A stretch of 64,000 nucleotides of DNA from positions 1 through 64,000 of the forward strand of contig DASTWV010000055.1 in assembly GCA_035765775.1 (NCBI GenBank). Reading direction: 5' to 3'. The notes under the pieces are model-generated. The model was not told the origin of the DNA. It worked only from the letters and a program-made list of their open reading frames with translations, and ran no database searches. The translations under genes and the position numbers were made by a program. Each line of letters begins with the position of its first letter. The first letter of the stretch is position 1. Origin of the DNA: Actinomycetota bacterium. Its GTDB lineage: Bacteria > Actinomycetota > CADDZG01 > JAHWKV01 > JAOPZY01. This document shows positions 43,784 through 52,000 of the stretch, piece after piece.

Positions 43784-43799
43784 AGTTTACTACCAAATT
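43784..43799. promoter_or_regulatory. possible operator upstream of coxSLM
   Basis: AGTTTACTACCAAATT matches the flavin reductase operator AGTTTGGTCCCAAACT (7911) at 12 of 16 positions and sits in the only AT-rich patch upstream of coxS. The promoter elements are unclear. The rest of 43642-43873 shows no gene. Confidence 0.3.
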
Positions 43800-43873
43800 T
43801 GGCCGCGCCTACCGGTCCGCCCCGGCGGGTGCGTGGCGCCCGGCGCCGGCCGCAGCCGGGCGGCGACTTCCGG

Positions 43874-44149
43874 CTAGCTGCTCGGCTTGCGGGCGCCGAA
43901 GCCCTGGACGTTCTCGTCCCGGCCGAAGTTGGGCTCGTTGACGGCGGTCATGGCCTTCTCGGCGTCGTCGCGGACCGCCCGCTGCAGCCCTTCGAACCCG
44001 ATCGCCTGGATTCGGGCGCGGATGACCTGGCCGGCGTTGGCCGCCTCCAGGAACCCGGTCGGATCGGCCCGGTACTCCTCCAGCTTGTGCGGGTTGGTTG
44101 CCAGCCACCGGATGAAGGCGTCGTACTCCGCCTGCGGGTTCATCGGCAT
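43874..44149 (-). CDS. small uncharacterised protein
   Basis: A 91-residue soluble, mostly helical protein. The N-terminal half (AEYDAFIRWLATNPHKLEEYRADPTGFLEAANAG...) resembles the helical modules seen in LigA-like and peptide-leader-like proteins, but the match is only by pattern. The tail (NFGRDENVQGFGARKPSS) is flexible and ends in Ser-Ser. It lies 24 bases after tRNA-Thr. Not recognised. Confidence 0.6.
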   Translation of the reverse strand: MPMNPQAEYDAFIRWLATNPHKLEEYRADPTGFLEAANAGQVIRARIQAIGFEGLQRAVRDDAEKAMTAVNEPNFGRDENVQGFGARKPSS

Positions 44150-44173
44150 GGGCTCTGCTCCTCCGTCGCTGTG

Positions 44174-44250
44174 TGGAGCTGGTGCCCGGATTCGAACCGG
44201 GAACCTAGCGATTACAAGTCGCTTGCGCTACCGGGTTGCGCCACACCAGC
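44174..44250 (-). tRNA. threonine tRNA, anticodon UGU
   Basis: On the minus strand, acceptor GCTGGTG pairs with CACCAGC, the anticodon stem AGCGA/TCGCT encloses loop CTTGTAA (anticodon TGT), and the T loop is TTCGAAT. The 3' CCA is encoded (44176-44174). Location next to rlmB matches actinobacterial synteny. Confidence 0.96.
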
Positions 44251-44270
44251 AGTCGTCGATGCTTCGCTGG

Positions 44271-44999
44271 TCATTGTAGGGCGGCCTCCGCCATCACGAT
44301 GGCCGCGGCCACGGCGGCGTTGATGCTGGCAAGGGCGCCGTGCATGGGGATGCGCACAAGCCGGTCGCAGCGCTCGCGGACCAGGCGGGACAGGCCCGGG
44401 CCCTCGGCTCCCACCACAAGGCACACCCGCTCGGGGAACTCCACCTCCTTGTAGCTGGCGGTGCCGGCGGGGTCTAGGCCGAAGACGGCGAACTCGTGGC
44501 GCTCCTGGAGCAGCCGCACCGACGCCGCCGGGGAGTTGGTCCGCACGATCGGCACCCGCTCGGCGGCGCCGGCCGCCACCTTGCGCACGGTCGGGGTGAC
44601 CCCGGTCGCCCGGTGCTCAGGAATGAGCACCCCATGCCACCCGAACGCTTCGGCGGAGCGGAGGATGGAGCCCAGGTTGGCGGGGTCGGTGATGCCCTCC
44701 AGGAGGACGAGCCGGTGTGCCGGGCCGGCCAGGAGGTCGGCGAGGGTGTGGTAGGAGAAGGGCTCGACCTCCGCCACGACGCCCTGGTGGTTGCCCGCCC
44801 CCGCCCGGCGGTTCAGGGCCGCCCGGCTCTCGAAGCCGACCGGTACCCGGGCGCGCTCGGCGGCGGCGACCACCTCGTCGAGCAGCGGCGAGGGCCGCAT
44901 GCCCTCGGCCAGGAAGAGGCGGCGGACGGCGACGCCGGCCCGGAGGGCCTCGGCCACCGGGTGGCGGCCGAGGACAAGGTCGGGGGGCGGGGCGGTCAC
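44271..44999 (-). CDS. rlmB: 23S rRNA Gm2251 2'-O-methyltransferase (SpoU family)
   Basis: A 242-residue SPOUT methyltransferase: the N-terminal RNA-binding domain starts TAPPPDLVLGRHPVAEAL, and the C-terminal knot has motifs ITDPANLGSILRSAEAFG, VVGAEGPGLS and IPMHGALASINAAVAAAI. It 2'-O-methylates G2251 of 23S rRNA. GTG 44999 starts 7 bases after the ispF stop and gives the family start; the longer open frame is antisense noise. Confidence 0.94.
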   Translation of the reverse strand: MTAPPPDLVLGRHPVAEALRAGVAVRRLFLAEGMRPSPLLDEVVAAAERARVPVGFESRAALNRRAGAGNHQGVVAEVEPFSYHTLADLLAGPAHRLVLLEGITDPANLGSILRSAEAFGWHGVLIPEHRATGVTPTVRKVAAGAAERVPIVRTNSPAASVRLLQERHEFAVFGLDPAGTASYKEVEFPERVCLVVGAEGPGLSRLVRERCDRLVRIPMHGALASINAAVAAAIVMAEAALQ

Positions 45000-45006
45000 C
45001 GAGTTC

Positions 45007-45498
45007 TCACGGCACAGCCGGCTCGAGCAGGGCCACCGCCGTGGCGGCGATCCCCTCGCCGCGCCCCAGGAAGCCGAGACGGTCAGTGGTGGTGGCCTTG
45101 ACGCTGACCGCGCCCGGGGCCGCCAGGGCACCGGACAGGAGCTGCTCCATCCGCTCCCGGTACGGGCTGATGCGCACGGCCTGGGCGACAACGACGCAGT
45201 CCACGTTGCCGATCCGCCAGCCGGCGTCCCGGATCAGCCGGCCGACCTCGGCCAGCAGGTCGAGGCTGGAGCCTCCCCGAGGGACCTTCGAGGGCGGGAA
45301 GTGGGTGCCCAGGTCCCCGAGGTGGGCGGCGCCCAGCAGGGCGTCAGCCACGGCGTGGGCGACGACGTCGGCATCCGACCAGCCCTGCAGCGGCGGTGCT
45401 CCCTCGATCGACACCCCGCCGAGCACCAGCGCCCGGCCGTCCCTGGCGGGCCCCTCGGGCACGAAGGGGTGGACGTCGAGGCCGGTGCCGACCCGCAC
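45007..45498 (-). CDS. ispF: 2-C-methyl-D-erythritol 2,4-cyclodiphosphate synthase
   Basis: A 163-residue MEP-pathway enzyme that cyclises CDP-methylerythritol 2-phosphate. The zinc-site motif GLDVHPF (D8, H10) and the loop SDADVVAHAVADALLGAAHLGDLG are visible, as is the C-terminal KATTTDRLGFLGRGEG. GTG start, 4 bases after ispD. Confidence 0.96.
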   Translation of the reverse strand: MRVGTGLDVHPFVPEGPARDGRALVLGGVSIEGAPPLQGWSDADVVAHAVADALLGAAHLGDLGTHFPPSKVPRGGSSLDLLAEVGRLIRDAGWRIGNVDCVVVAQAVRISPYRERMEQLLSGALAAPGAVSVKATTTDRLGFLGRGEGIAATAVALLEPAVP

Positions 45499-45502
45499 GG
45501 CG

Positions 45503-46180
45503 CTAGCCCTGGGCGGTCAGGAGCGCCTCGCACAGGGCGAGGTCGGCGGGGCGGGTCACCTTGATGTTGCGGGGGTCGCCGGGCACGACGCGCACGGCGT
45601 ACCCGATGCGGGTGGCCATCTCCGAGCAGTCGTCGCACAGGACACCGTCGGCGAGGGCCCGCCGGAGCGCGTCCTCGAGGCAGGACCGCCGGAAGGCCTG
45701 CGGCGTCTGCGCCCGCCAGAGGCCGGCGCGGCTGCGGGGGCCCACCACGGTGCGGGCGTCGTCCACCGCTTTGATGGCGTCATCGAGGGGGACTGCGGTG
45801 ACCGCGCCGTCGGTGCCGTTCCCCACGGCGGCCAGCACGGCCTCGATCACCTCCGGGCTGACCAGTGGCCGGGCGGCGTCATGCACCGCGATGACCGTGG
45901 CGTCCTCCGGCACCTGGGCGAGCGCGCACGCCAGGGACTCCTGCCGGCTGGGGCCCCCGGCCACCACGGCCACCACCTTGGGTGCGGTGGCGGGCACGGA
46001 GACGAGGCGGTCCTCGGGGACTGCCACCACGATGGCGCTCACCGAGGGGGCCGCAGCGAACGCGGCGAGGCTGTAGCCCAGCATCGGCCGGCCGCGGACC
46101 GCGAGGAACGGCTTGGGGACGTCACCAGGCAGCCGGGCGCTGTGCCCGGCCGCGAGGACAATGGCCGTGACCGGGCTCAC
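45503..46180 (-). CDS. ispD: 2-C-methyl-D-erythritol 4-phosphate cytidylyltransferase
   Basis: A 225-residue nucleotidyltransferase: CTP-binding LAAGHSARLPGDVPKPFL near 9-26, VHDAARPLV near 99-107 and LWRAQTPQAF near 154. It makes CDP-methylerythritol in the MEP isoprenoid pathway, directly upstream of IspF. The classical LAAG.G.R.G loop reads AAGHSARLPG, a small change. GTG start. Confidence 0.95.
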   Translation of the reverse strand: MSPVTAIVLAAGHSARLPGDVPKPFLAVRGRPMLGYSLAAFAAAPSVSAIVVAVPEDRLVSVPATAPKVVAVVAGGPSRQESLACALAQVPEDATVIAVHDAARPLVSPEVIEAVLAAVGNGTDGAVTAVPLDDAIKAVDDARTVVGPRSRAGLWRAQTPQAFRRSCLEDALRRALADGVLCDDCSEMATRIGYAVRVVPGDPRNIKVTRPADLALCEALLTAQG

Positions 46181-46219
46181 GGCCGGCGCTTCGGTGGTGC
46201 GGCTGCGGCAGGCGCTGCG

Positions 46220-46696
46220 TCAGGCGAGGACGCCGTCGAGCAGCTTCCCCGCCTCCAGCTCGTCGACATCGGCTGCGAAGGTGATCTCGGAGAGCAGGAT
46301 CTGGCGAGCCTTGGCCAGCATGCGCTTCTCGCCCGCCGACAGACCCTTCTCCTTGTCCCGCCGGGCAAGGTTCCGGACCACCTCTGCCACCTGGTAGATG
46401 TCCCCGGAGCGGAGCTTCTCGACGTGAGTCTTGAAACGGCGGCTCCAGTTGGTGGGCATCCGGCACTCCTTGGAGCGGAGCACCTTGAAGACCTTCTCGA
46501 GCTCGTCCCGACCGATGACCCCGCGGATGCCGACTTCTTCGGTGTTGTCCAGCGGGACGAGCAGGGTGAGGTCGCCGTAGGAGAGGCGGAGAACGAAGTA
46601 CTGACGCTTCTGGCCATGGACTTCTCGTTCTTCGACGCCTTTGATGATCGCTGCGCCGTGGTGCGGGTAGACAACCTTGTCACCTACGCAAAACAA
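46220..46696 (-). CDS. carD: CarD-family RNA polymerase-binding transcription regulator
   Basis: A 158-residue CarD protein: an N-terminal RNA polymerase-interaction domain (VGDKVVYPHHGAAIIKGVEER... LLVPLDNTEEVGIR) and a helical C-terminal DNA-binding domain (NWSRRFKTHVEKLRSGD, LARRDKEKGLSAGEKRMLAKAR). It stabilises open promoter complexes and is essential in mycobacteria. The start is TTG 46696 behind AAGGAGG, with TTG-TTT-TGC-GTA giving MFCVGD. The upstream 182 bases hold its promoter, not pinned down. Confidence 0.95.
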   Translation of the reverse strand: MFCVGDKVVYPHHGAAIIKGVEEREVHGQKRQYFVLRLSYGDLTLLVPLDNTEEVGIRGVIGRDELEKVFKVLRSKECRMPTNWSRRFKTHVEKLRSGDIYQVAEVVRNLARRDKEKGLSAGEKRMLAKARQILLSEITFAADVDELEAGKLLDGVLA

Positions 46697-46878
46697 TCAG
46701 TGTTCCTCCTTAGTTTCCCGGTCTTGATCAGTAGTGTGGTGATGTCCACGCGACGGCCTTCGTGGGTTCCTCTCACTCCCCGCGAGCTTTGACGAACTCC
46801 GGCACGGACATCCCATGGTAACAAGCAACAGCACCTCCTGGCAATCCCGACCAGTCGGGTGCACCTGAATCTGCCCGC

Positions 46879-48285
46879 TCATCGGGCCGGCGCTGGCACC
46901 GGCACTCCTTCTTTTCCGGACATCGGTTCACCGTCTTTCACCGGCCGGGCGAGCAGCGCCACGACCTCGCGGAGCTCGCCCACCGGGTGCACCTGGAGGC
47001 CGGCAGGGGACCCCGCGGCCCCCGCGCCGTCACCCACCGAGCCCCCGACCACTGCCCGGGCAAAGCCGAGCCGGGCGCACTCCCGCAGCCGCCGGGCGAG
47101 GTCGGGCACCGCCCTCACCTCCCCCGACAGGCCCACCTCACCGATGGCCACCAGGTCCCCGGGCACCGGCAGCTCCAAACGGGCGCTGGCCAGCGCCAGG
47201 GCGAGAGCCAGGTCCACCGCCGGCTCCCGGGCGCTGAAGCCGCCCGCGATCCGGGCGAAGACGTCGCACCGGCTGAAGCTCAGCCCGGCCCGGCGCTCCA
47301 GGATGGCGGCGGTGACCTCCAGACGGTCGCGCTCCAACCCGTGGGCCACCCGGCGCAGGTGGCCGCCTGGATTGTCGAGCACCAGGCACTGGACCTCGAG
47401 CGCCACCGGCCGCCGGCCCTCCAGCACGCAGCCCACCGCCGATCCGGGGATGCCTGGGCGCCGGTCGGCGAGGAACAGGCGGGAAGCGTCGCCCACCTCG
47501 ACCAGCCCCCGCTCCGTCATCTCGAAGACCCCCAGCTCGGCGGTACCGCCGAAGCGGTTCTTGCTGGTGCGCAGGAGGCGGAGCGGCTGGTCCCGGTCAC
47601 CTTCGAAGGTGAGGACGGCGTCCACCAGGTGCTCGAGCGCCCGGGGGCCGGCCACCGAGCCGTCCTTGGTGACGTGGCCGATGAGCACCAGCGCGCTCCC
47701 CCGGTCCCGGGCCTGGCGGGCGAGGGCCGCGGTGCAGCCCCGCACCTGGGTGACGGAGCCGGGCTCGCCGCTCAGCTCGGGGGTGGCGACGGTCTGGATG
47801 GAGTCAACCACCACCACATCGAAGCCCTGGCCATGGGCGACGACCTCGGCGAGGTCAGTGGCGGCGAAGGCGTGGGTGGTCTGGATGCCGCCCAGGCGCC
47901 GGGCCCGGGCCGCCACCTGGTGGACCGACTCCTCGCCACAGACCAGGAGGACCGTGGCGCCGGCCGCCTCCAGGCCGGCGGCTGCCTGCAGGGCGAGAGT
48001 TGACTTCCCCGCCCCGGGCTCGCCGGCCAGGAGGACGACCGAGCCCCGAACCAGGCCGCCGCCCAGCACCCGGTCCAGCTCCTCGACCCCGGTGGCGAGG
48101 CGCTCGTGGGCCGCCCCCGGGATGGCGGCCAGGGCCTGCGGTGCCGAGGCCGGGCGGGGCGAGGGCACGGGCGGCGCCTCGGGCACGAACGCCTCCCAGG
48201 CCCCGCACTGCGGGCAGCGGCCCAGCCAGCGGGTGGTGCGGTAGCCGCAGCCGGAGCAGGAGAGTGCGGCCCGGGAGATCGCCAT
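46879..48285 (-). CDS. radA: DNA repair protein RadA
   Basis: A 468-residue RecA-like helicase for branched recombination intermediates. N-terminal C4 zinc finger (CSGCGY...CPQCG at 10-27), Walker A GEPGAGKS near 91-98, the KNRFGG RadA motif near 239 and a C-terminal Lon-like domain (ISARE-type segment FSAREPAVDLALALALASAR). In many actinobacteria disA follows radA; here carD follows after 182 bases. Confidence 0.96.
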   Translation of the reverse strand: MAISRAALSCSGCGYRTTRWLGRCPQCGAWEAFVPEAPPVPSPRPASAPQALAAIPGAAHERLATGVEELDRVLGGGLVRGSVVLLAGEPGAGKSTLALQAAAGLEAAGATVLLVCGEESVHQVAARARRLGGIQTTHAFAATDLAEVVAHGQGFDVVVVDSIQTVATPELSGEPGSVTQVRGCTAALARQARDRGSALVLIGHVTKDGSVAGPRALEHLVDAVLTFEGDRDQPLRLLRTSKNRFGGTAELGVFEMTERGLVEVGDASRLFLADRRPGIPGSAVGCVLEGRRPVALEVQCLVLDNPGGHLRRVAHGLERDRLEVTAAILERRAGLSFSRCDVFARIAGGFSAREPAVDLALALALASARLELPVPGDLVAIGEVGLSGEVRAVPDLARRLRECARLGFARAVVGGSVGDGAGAAGSPAGLQVHPVGELREVVALLARPVKDGEPMSGKEGVPVPAPAR

Positions 48286-49064
48286 GGGGAGAGCCTACGG
48301 AGGGGGTGTGACAAAAAACGGCAGTTTTTGGCTGGTGCCGGGAATCGGGTCGGATCCCGGGAGAACGGCGGGCCCGGGAGGTACGCGGAGGCGCCGGGAG
48401 GGATCCCTGGGGCAGTGCGCCCGGCACCGCGCACTTCCAGGCAATCCCAGAGCGAGCGCGCACCGTCGGTGCGACGCGACCGGCGGTTGGGAGGCGGCAC
48501 CGTTCACGAGTCACGAAATAGCCGCCGGTATCCGGTCACAAGCGCAACATTTTGTGGTTGGTTAACCGCCGAGAAGCCTGATAAGCGGATGGGCCGAATG
48601 TTCTGAGGACTGGCTGTGCATGGTGCCCGACAAGCAGAACGGCAGCCTCGGCCAGTTCGCCAACCAGGCCCAGCCAGCATCCTGACAAGGGTCCTGACAG
48701 GACCCCGTCGGGCGACCGCCCGATCCTTAAAATCTGGGCAAATAAAATCGCTATTGTTGCCCTGCTCGGCCGGAACCGATACGATGCGCTGGCCCGTGCA
48801 CCTGTAGCACGGCGGAACAGAGCCACGCGTGCAAGGCTTTGGCCGGTTGACGTGTGGGGGTGGAAAGAGGATATGGCTTCGTCAGGGCAAGACAGCGGCC
48901 ACCCCCCGTCAGCGGGCCGCGGCAGCCAGCGCACACGCCATGGATGGCTCTGGGAATCCGGCCCCCGGGTACGCCCGCGCCCGACTCCCCCGCACCCGGC
49001 GCACCGGGCGGCGGCACCGGCCCGGCCCGCCGAACCCCGGCATGCCGCGGGCGGCGGGAGCCTC
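48286..49064. other. 779-base non-coding stretch with several dyads
   Basis: No credible gene. It holds CAAAAA-7-TTTTTG (48312-48330), the perfect 17-base palindrome GGGTCCTGACAGGACCC (48689-48705) and a GGGCAA/TTGCCC dyad (48736-48741, 48757-48762) around an AT-rich core unlike the surroundings. The last two lie 300-380 bases before the giant phosphoesterase gene and suggest a long structured leader or an upstream operator. Confidence 0.4.
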
Positions 49065-52000
49065 ATGATGATGCGCCGGCTGGTCGCCCCCTGGGCCGTG
49101 TTCACCGCCCTCATCGCCCTGATCGCCACCACGCTGGGGGTGGCCACCGCCGCGACGTCGGTGCTCCCGGCGGCCGCCGCCGGGACGCCGGTCGTGACGA
49201 AGCTGACCCCGAACACCGGCCGGCCGAGCGGGGGCACCGTTGTCACCATCTCGGGGAGCGGCTTCACCGGTGCCACCGGGGTCACGTTCGGGGGGCGGGC
49301 GGCCACCGCGGTGGCGGTGCAGTCCGACACCAGCATCGTCGCCACCGCGCCCGCCGGGACCACGGGCCAGTCGGCCGTGGTGGTCACCGCCCCGGGCGGG
49401 GCATCGGCCACCAGCGCGGCGGCCAAGTTCACCTACACGCTGTACGACCACATCTTCATCGTCCCGATGGAGAACCAGAACTACTCCGACATCATCGGCT
49501 CCAACAACGGCGACCCCTACATCAACGGGTTGGCCAACACGTACGGGCTGGCGACCAACTACCACGGCACCGACCACCCCAGCCTGGCCAACTACCTGGC
49601 CCTGGTGGGCGGCACGGATTACGACTCCAACGGCAACGACTGCGACCCGACCGGCTCGTGCATCGTCAGCGGGGCGAACCTGGCCTCCAACGAGTTGGAC
49701 CCGGCCGGGCTGTCGTGGAAGGGCTACATGGAGTCGATGGGGAATGCATGCCGGTCCTCGGACAACGGCGAGTACGCCGTGCGCCACGACCCCTTCCCCT
49801 ATTTCAAGAGCCTCCAGGGCACCGCCGAGTGCCAGGCCAACGTGGTGGACTACTCGCACTTCTCCGGTGACATGTCCTCGCTGAGCACCACCGCCAACTA
49901 CGTGTGGATCACGCCCAACCTGATCTCGGACATGCACGACGGCAGCATCCAAGACGGCGACAACTGGCTGTCGCAGAACCTGCCCATCATCTTCAACTCG
50001 CCGGCGTGGACCCAGACCCGGTCGATGATGATGATGACCTGGGACGAGGATGCCGGCAGCGACAACAACAACCAGGTCGCCACCATCGTGGCGACCAGCG
50101 CCCCGGCTTTCCACGCCACGTCGAACGTCAACTACGACCACTACTCGCTGCTCAAGACCGTCGAGAGCACCTGGGGCCTGGGGACCATGGCGTCGGGCGA
50201 CGGCGGAGCCTCGCCCATGACCGACCTCCTGCCCCCCGCCTCGATCACGCCGCCGCCGCCCCCGCCACCGCCTGCCCAGCCGACCCTGGCCAGCGTCAGC
50301 CCGGCCACCGGACCCTCGGGGGGTGGCACCCGCGTGACGATCGCGGGCACAGCCCTCGCCGGGGCCACCGCGGTCACCTTCGGGGGCGTCCCGGCCGCCT
50401 CGGTGGTGGTGAACGCCGCCGGGACCCAGATCACCGCGACCACGCCTGCCGGGTCGGGGACGGTGGACATCGTCGTCACGACCCCGGGAGGCACGGCCAG
50501 CCTGCCCGCATCCTTTACCTATGCCCCGCCCGCGCCACCCCCCGGGCCGACGCTCGCGAGCGTGAACCCCACCTCGGGGCCAAACACCGGCGGCACTGCA
50601 GTCACCATCGCGGGCACCAACCTGTCCGGGGCCACCTCGGTCACCTTCGGGGGCACCCCGGCCATCGGCGTGTCGGTCAACGGCGGGGGCACCGGGATCA
50701 CGGCCACCACGCCCGCCGGGTCGGGGACGGTCGCCGTCGCGGTCACGACACCGGCCGGGAGTGCCACCCTGCCGGGGGCGTTCACCTACACCACCAACAC
50801 CCCGCCCCCGCCCCCCACCGCCCCGACGATCTCGGGCGTGAGTCCGCCCTCCGGTGATGCCGACGGCGGGACCCCGGTGACCATCACGGGCACCAACCTG
50901 ACCGGCGCCACCTCGGTCACCTTCGGGGGGGCGCCTGCCGGAGGGATCTCAATCAACGCCGCCGGCACCCGGATCACTGCGACGACCCCGGCCGGCTCCG
51001 GCACGGTCGACGTGTCGGTGACGACGCCCGCCGGCACCGCCACCCTGCCCAACGGCTTCACCTACTCGGCGCCGCCGCCTCCGGGCACCCCGAGGGCCTC
51101 CGGCACGATCTTCGCCACCGACACCTTCGCCGGGCGCACTGTGAGCGGTGGCTGGGGCACCACCACGGCGGGCCAGTCCTGGACCGTGCAGACCGGTTCG
51201 CCCACCGCGCTGTCGGTGTCCGGCGGCGAAGGCATCCTGCAGGGCAGCAGCTCGCTGGGCACCGAGCGGCTGACGCTGGGCACCGCCACCGCAGCGGACG
51301 CCGAGGTGGTGGACCGGTACACCTCCGGGGCCTACGGCAGCGACACCGGGCACGTGCTGCTGCGCTTCTCGAGCCCCTCGAGCTACTACTCGGCGGGCCT
51401 CGACGCCCCGGTGTCCGGCTCCGAGATCAACATCATGCGCACTTCGGGCGGCGTCGAGAGCCGGGTGGCCAACGTGGCCTTCCCGACCGTGACCGGGACC
51501 GCCTACTGGCAGCGGGTGCGGATCACCACGGCGGGATCCGCGGCGACGATCCAGGTCCGGGTCTGGGCCGACGGCACCTCCGAGCCGAGCACGTGGAACC
51601 TGAGCTACACCGACACCAGCCCGCTCCCCGCCGGGTCGGTCGGCGTGGAGGCCTGGGACAACGGGTCCGGCTGGCGGATCGACAACTTCTCGGCCGGCAA
51701 CCTGTCCCCCGGCCCGCCGCCCCCGCCGGCCACCAGCGCCCCGGTCTTCACCGCCGACAGCCCGGCCACCACGGCCGTCGTGGGCCAGCCCTACAGCTAC
51801 ACCTTTGCCGCCAGCGGTAGCCCGGCACCGAGCTTCACCGCGAGCGGGACCCTGCCCCCGGGCCTGACGCTGGGCTCGGGCGGGGCACTGTCGGGCACGC
51901 CGACCTCCGCCGGCTCGTTCGCTTTCACCGTCGTGGCGTCCAACTCGGCCGGGACGGCGACCTCCGCAGCCCACACGATCACTGTCGCCCCGAGCGCCAG

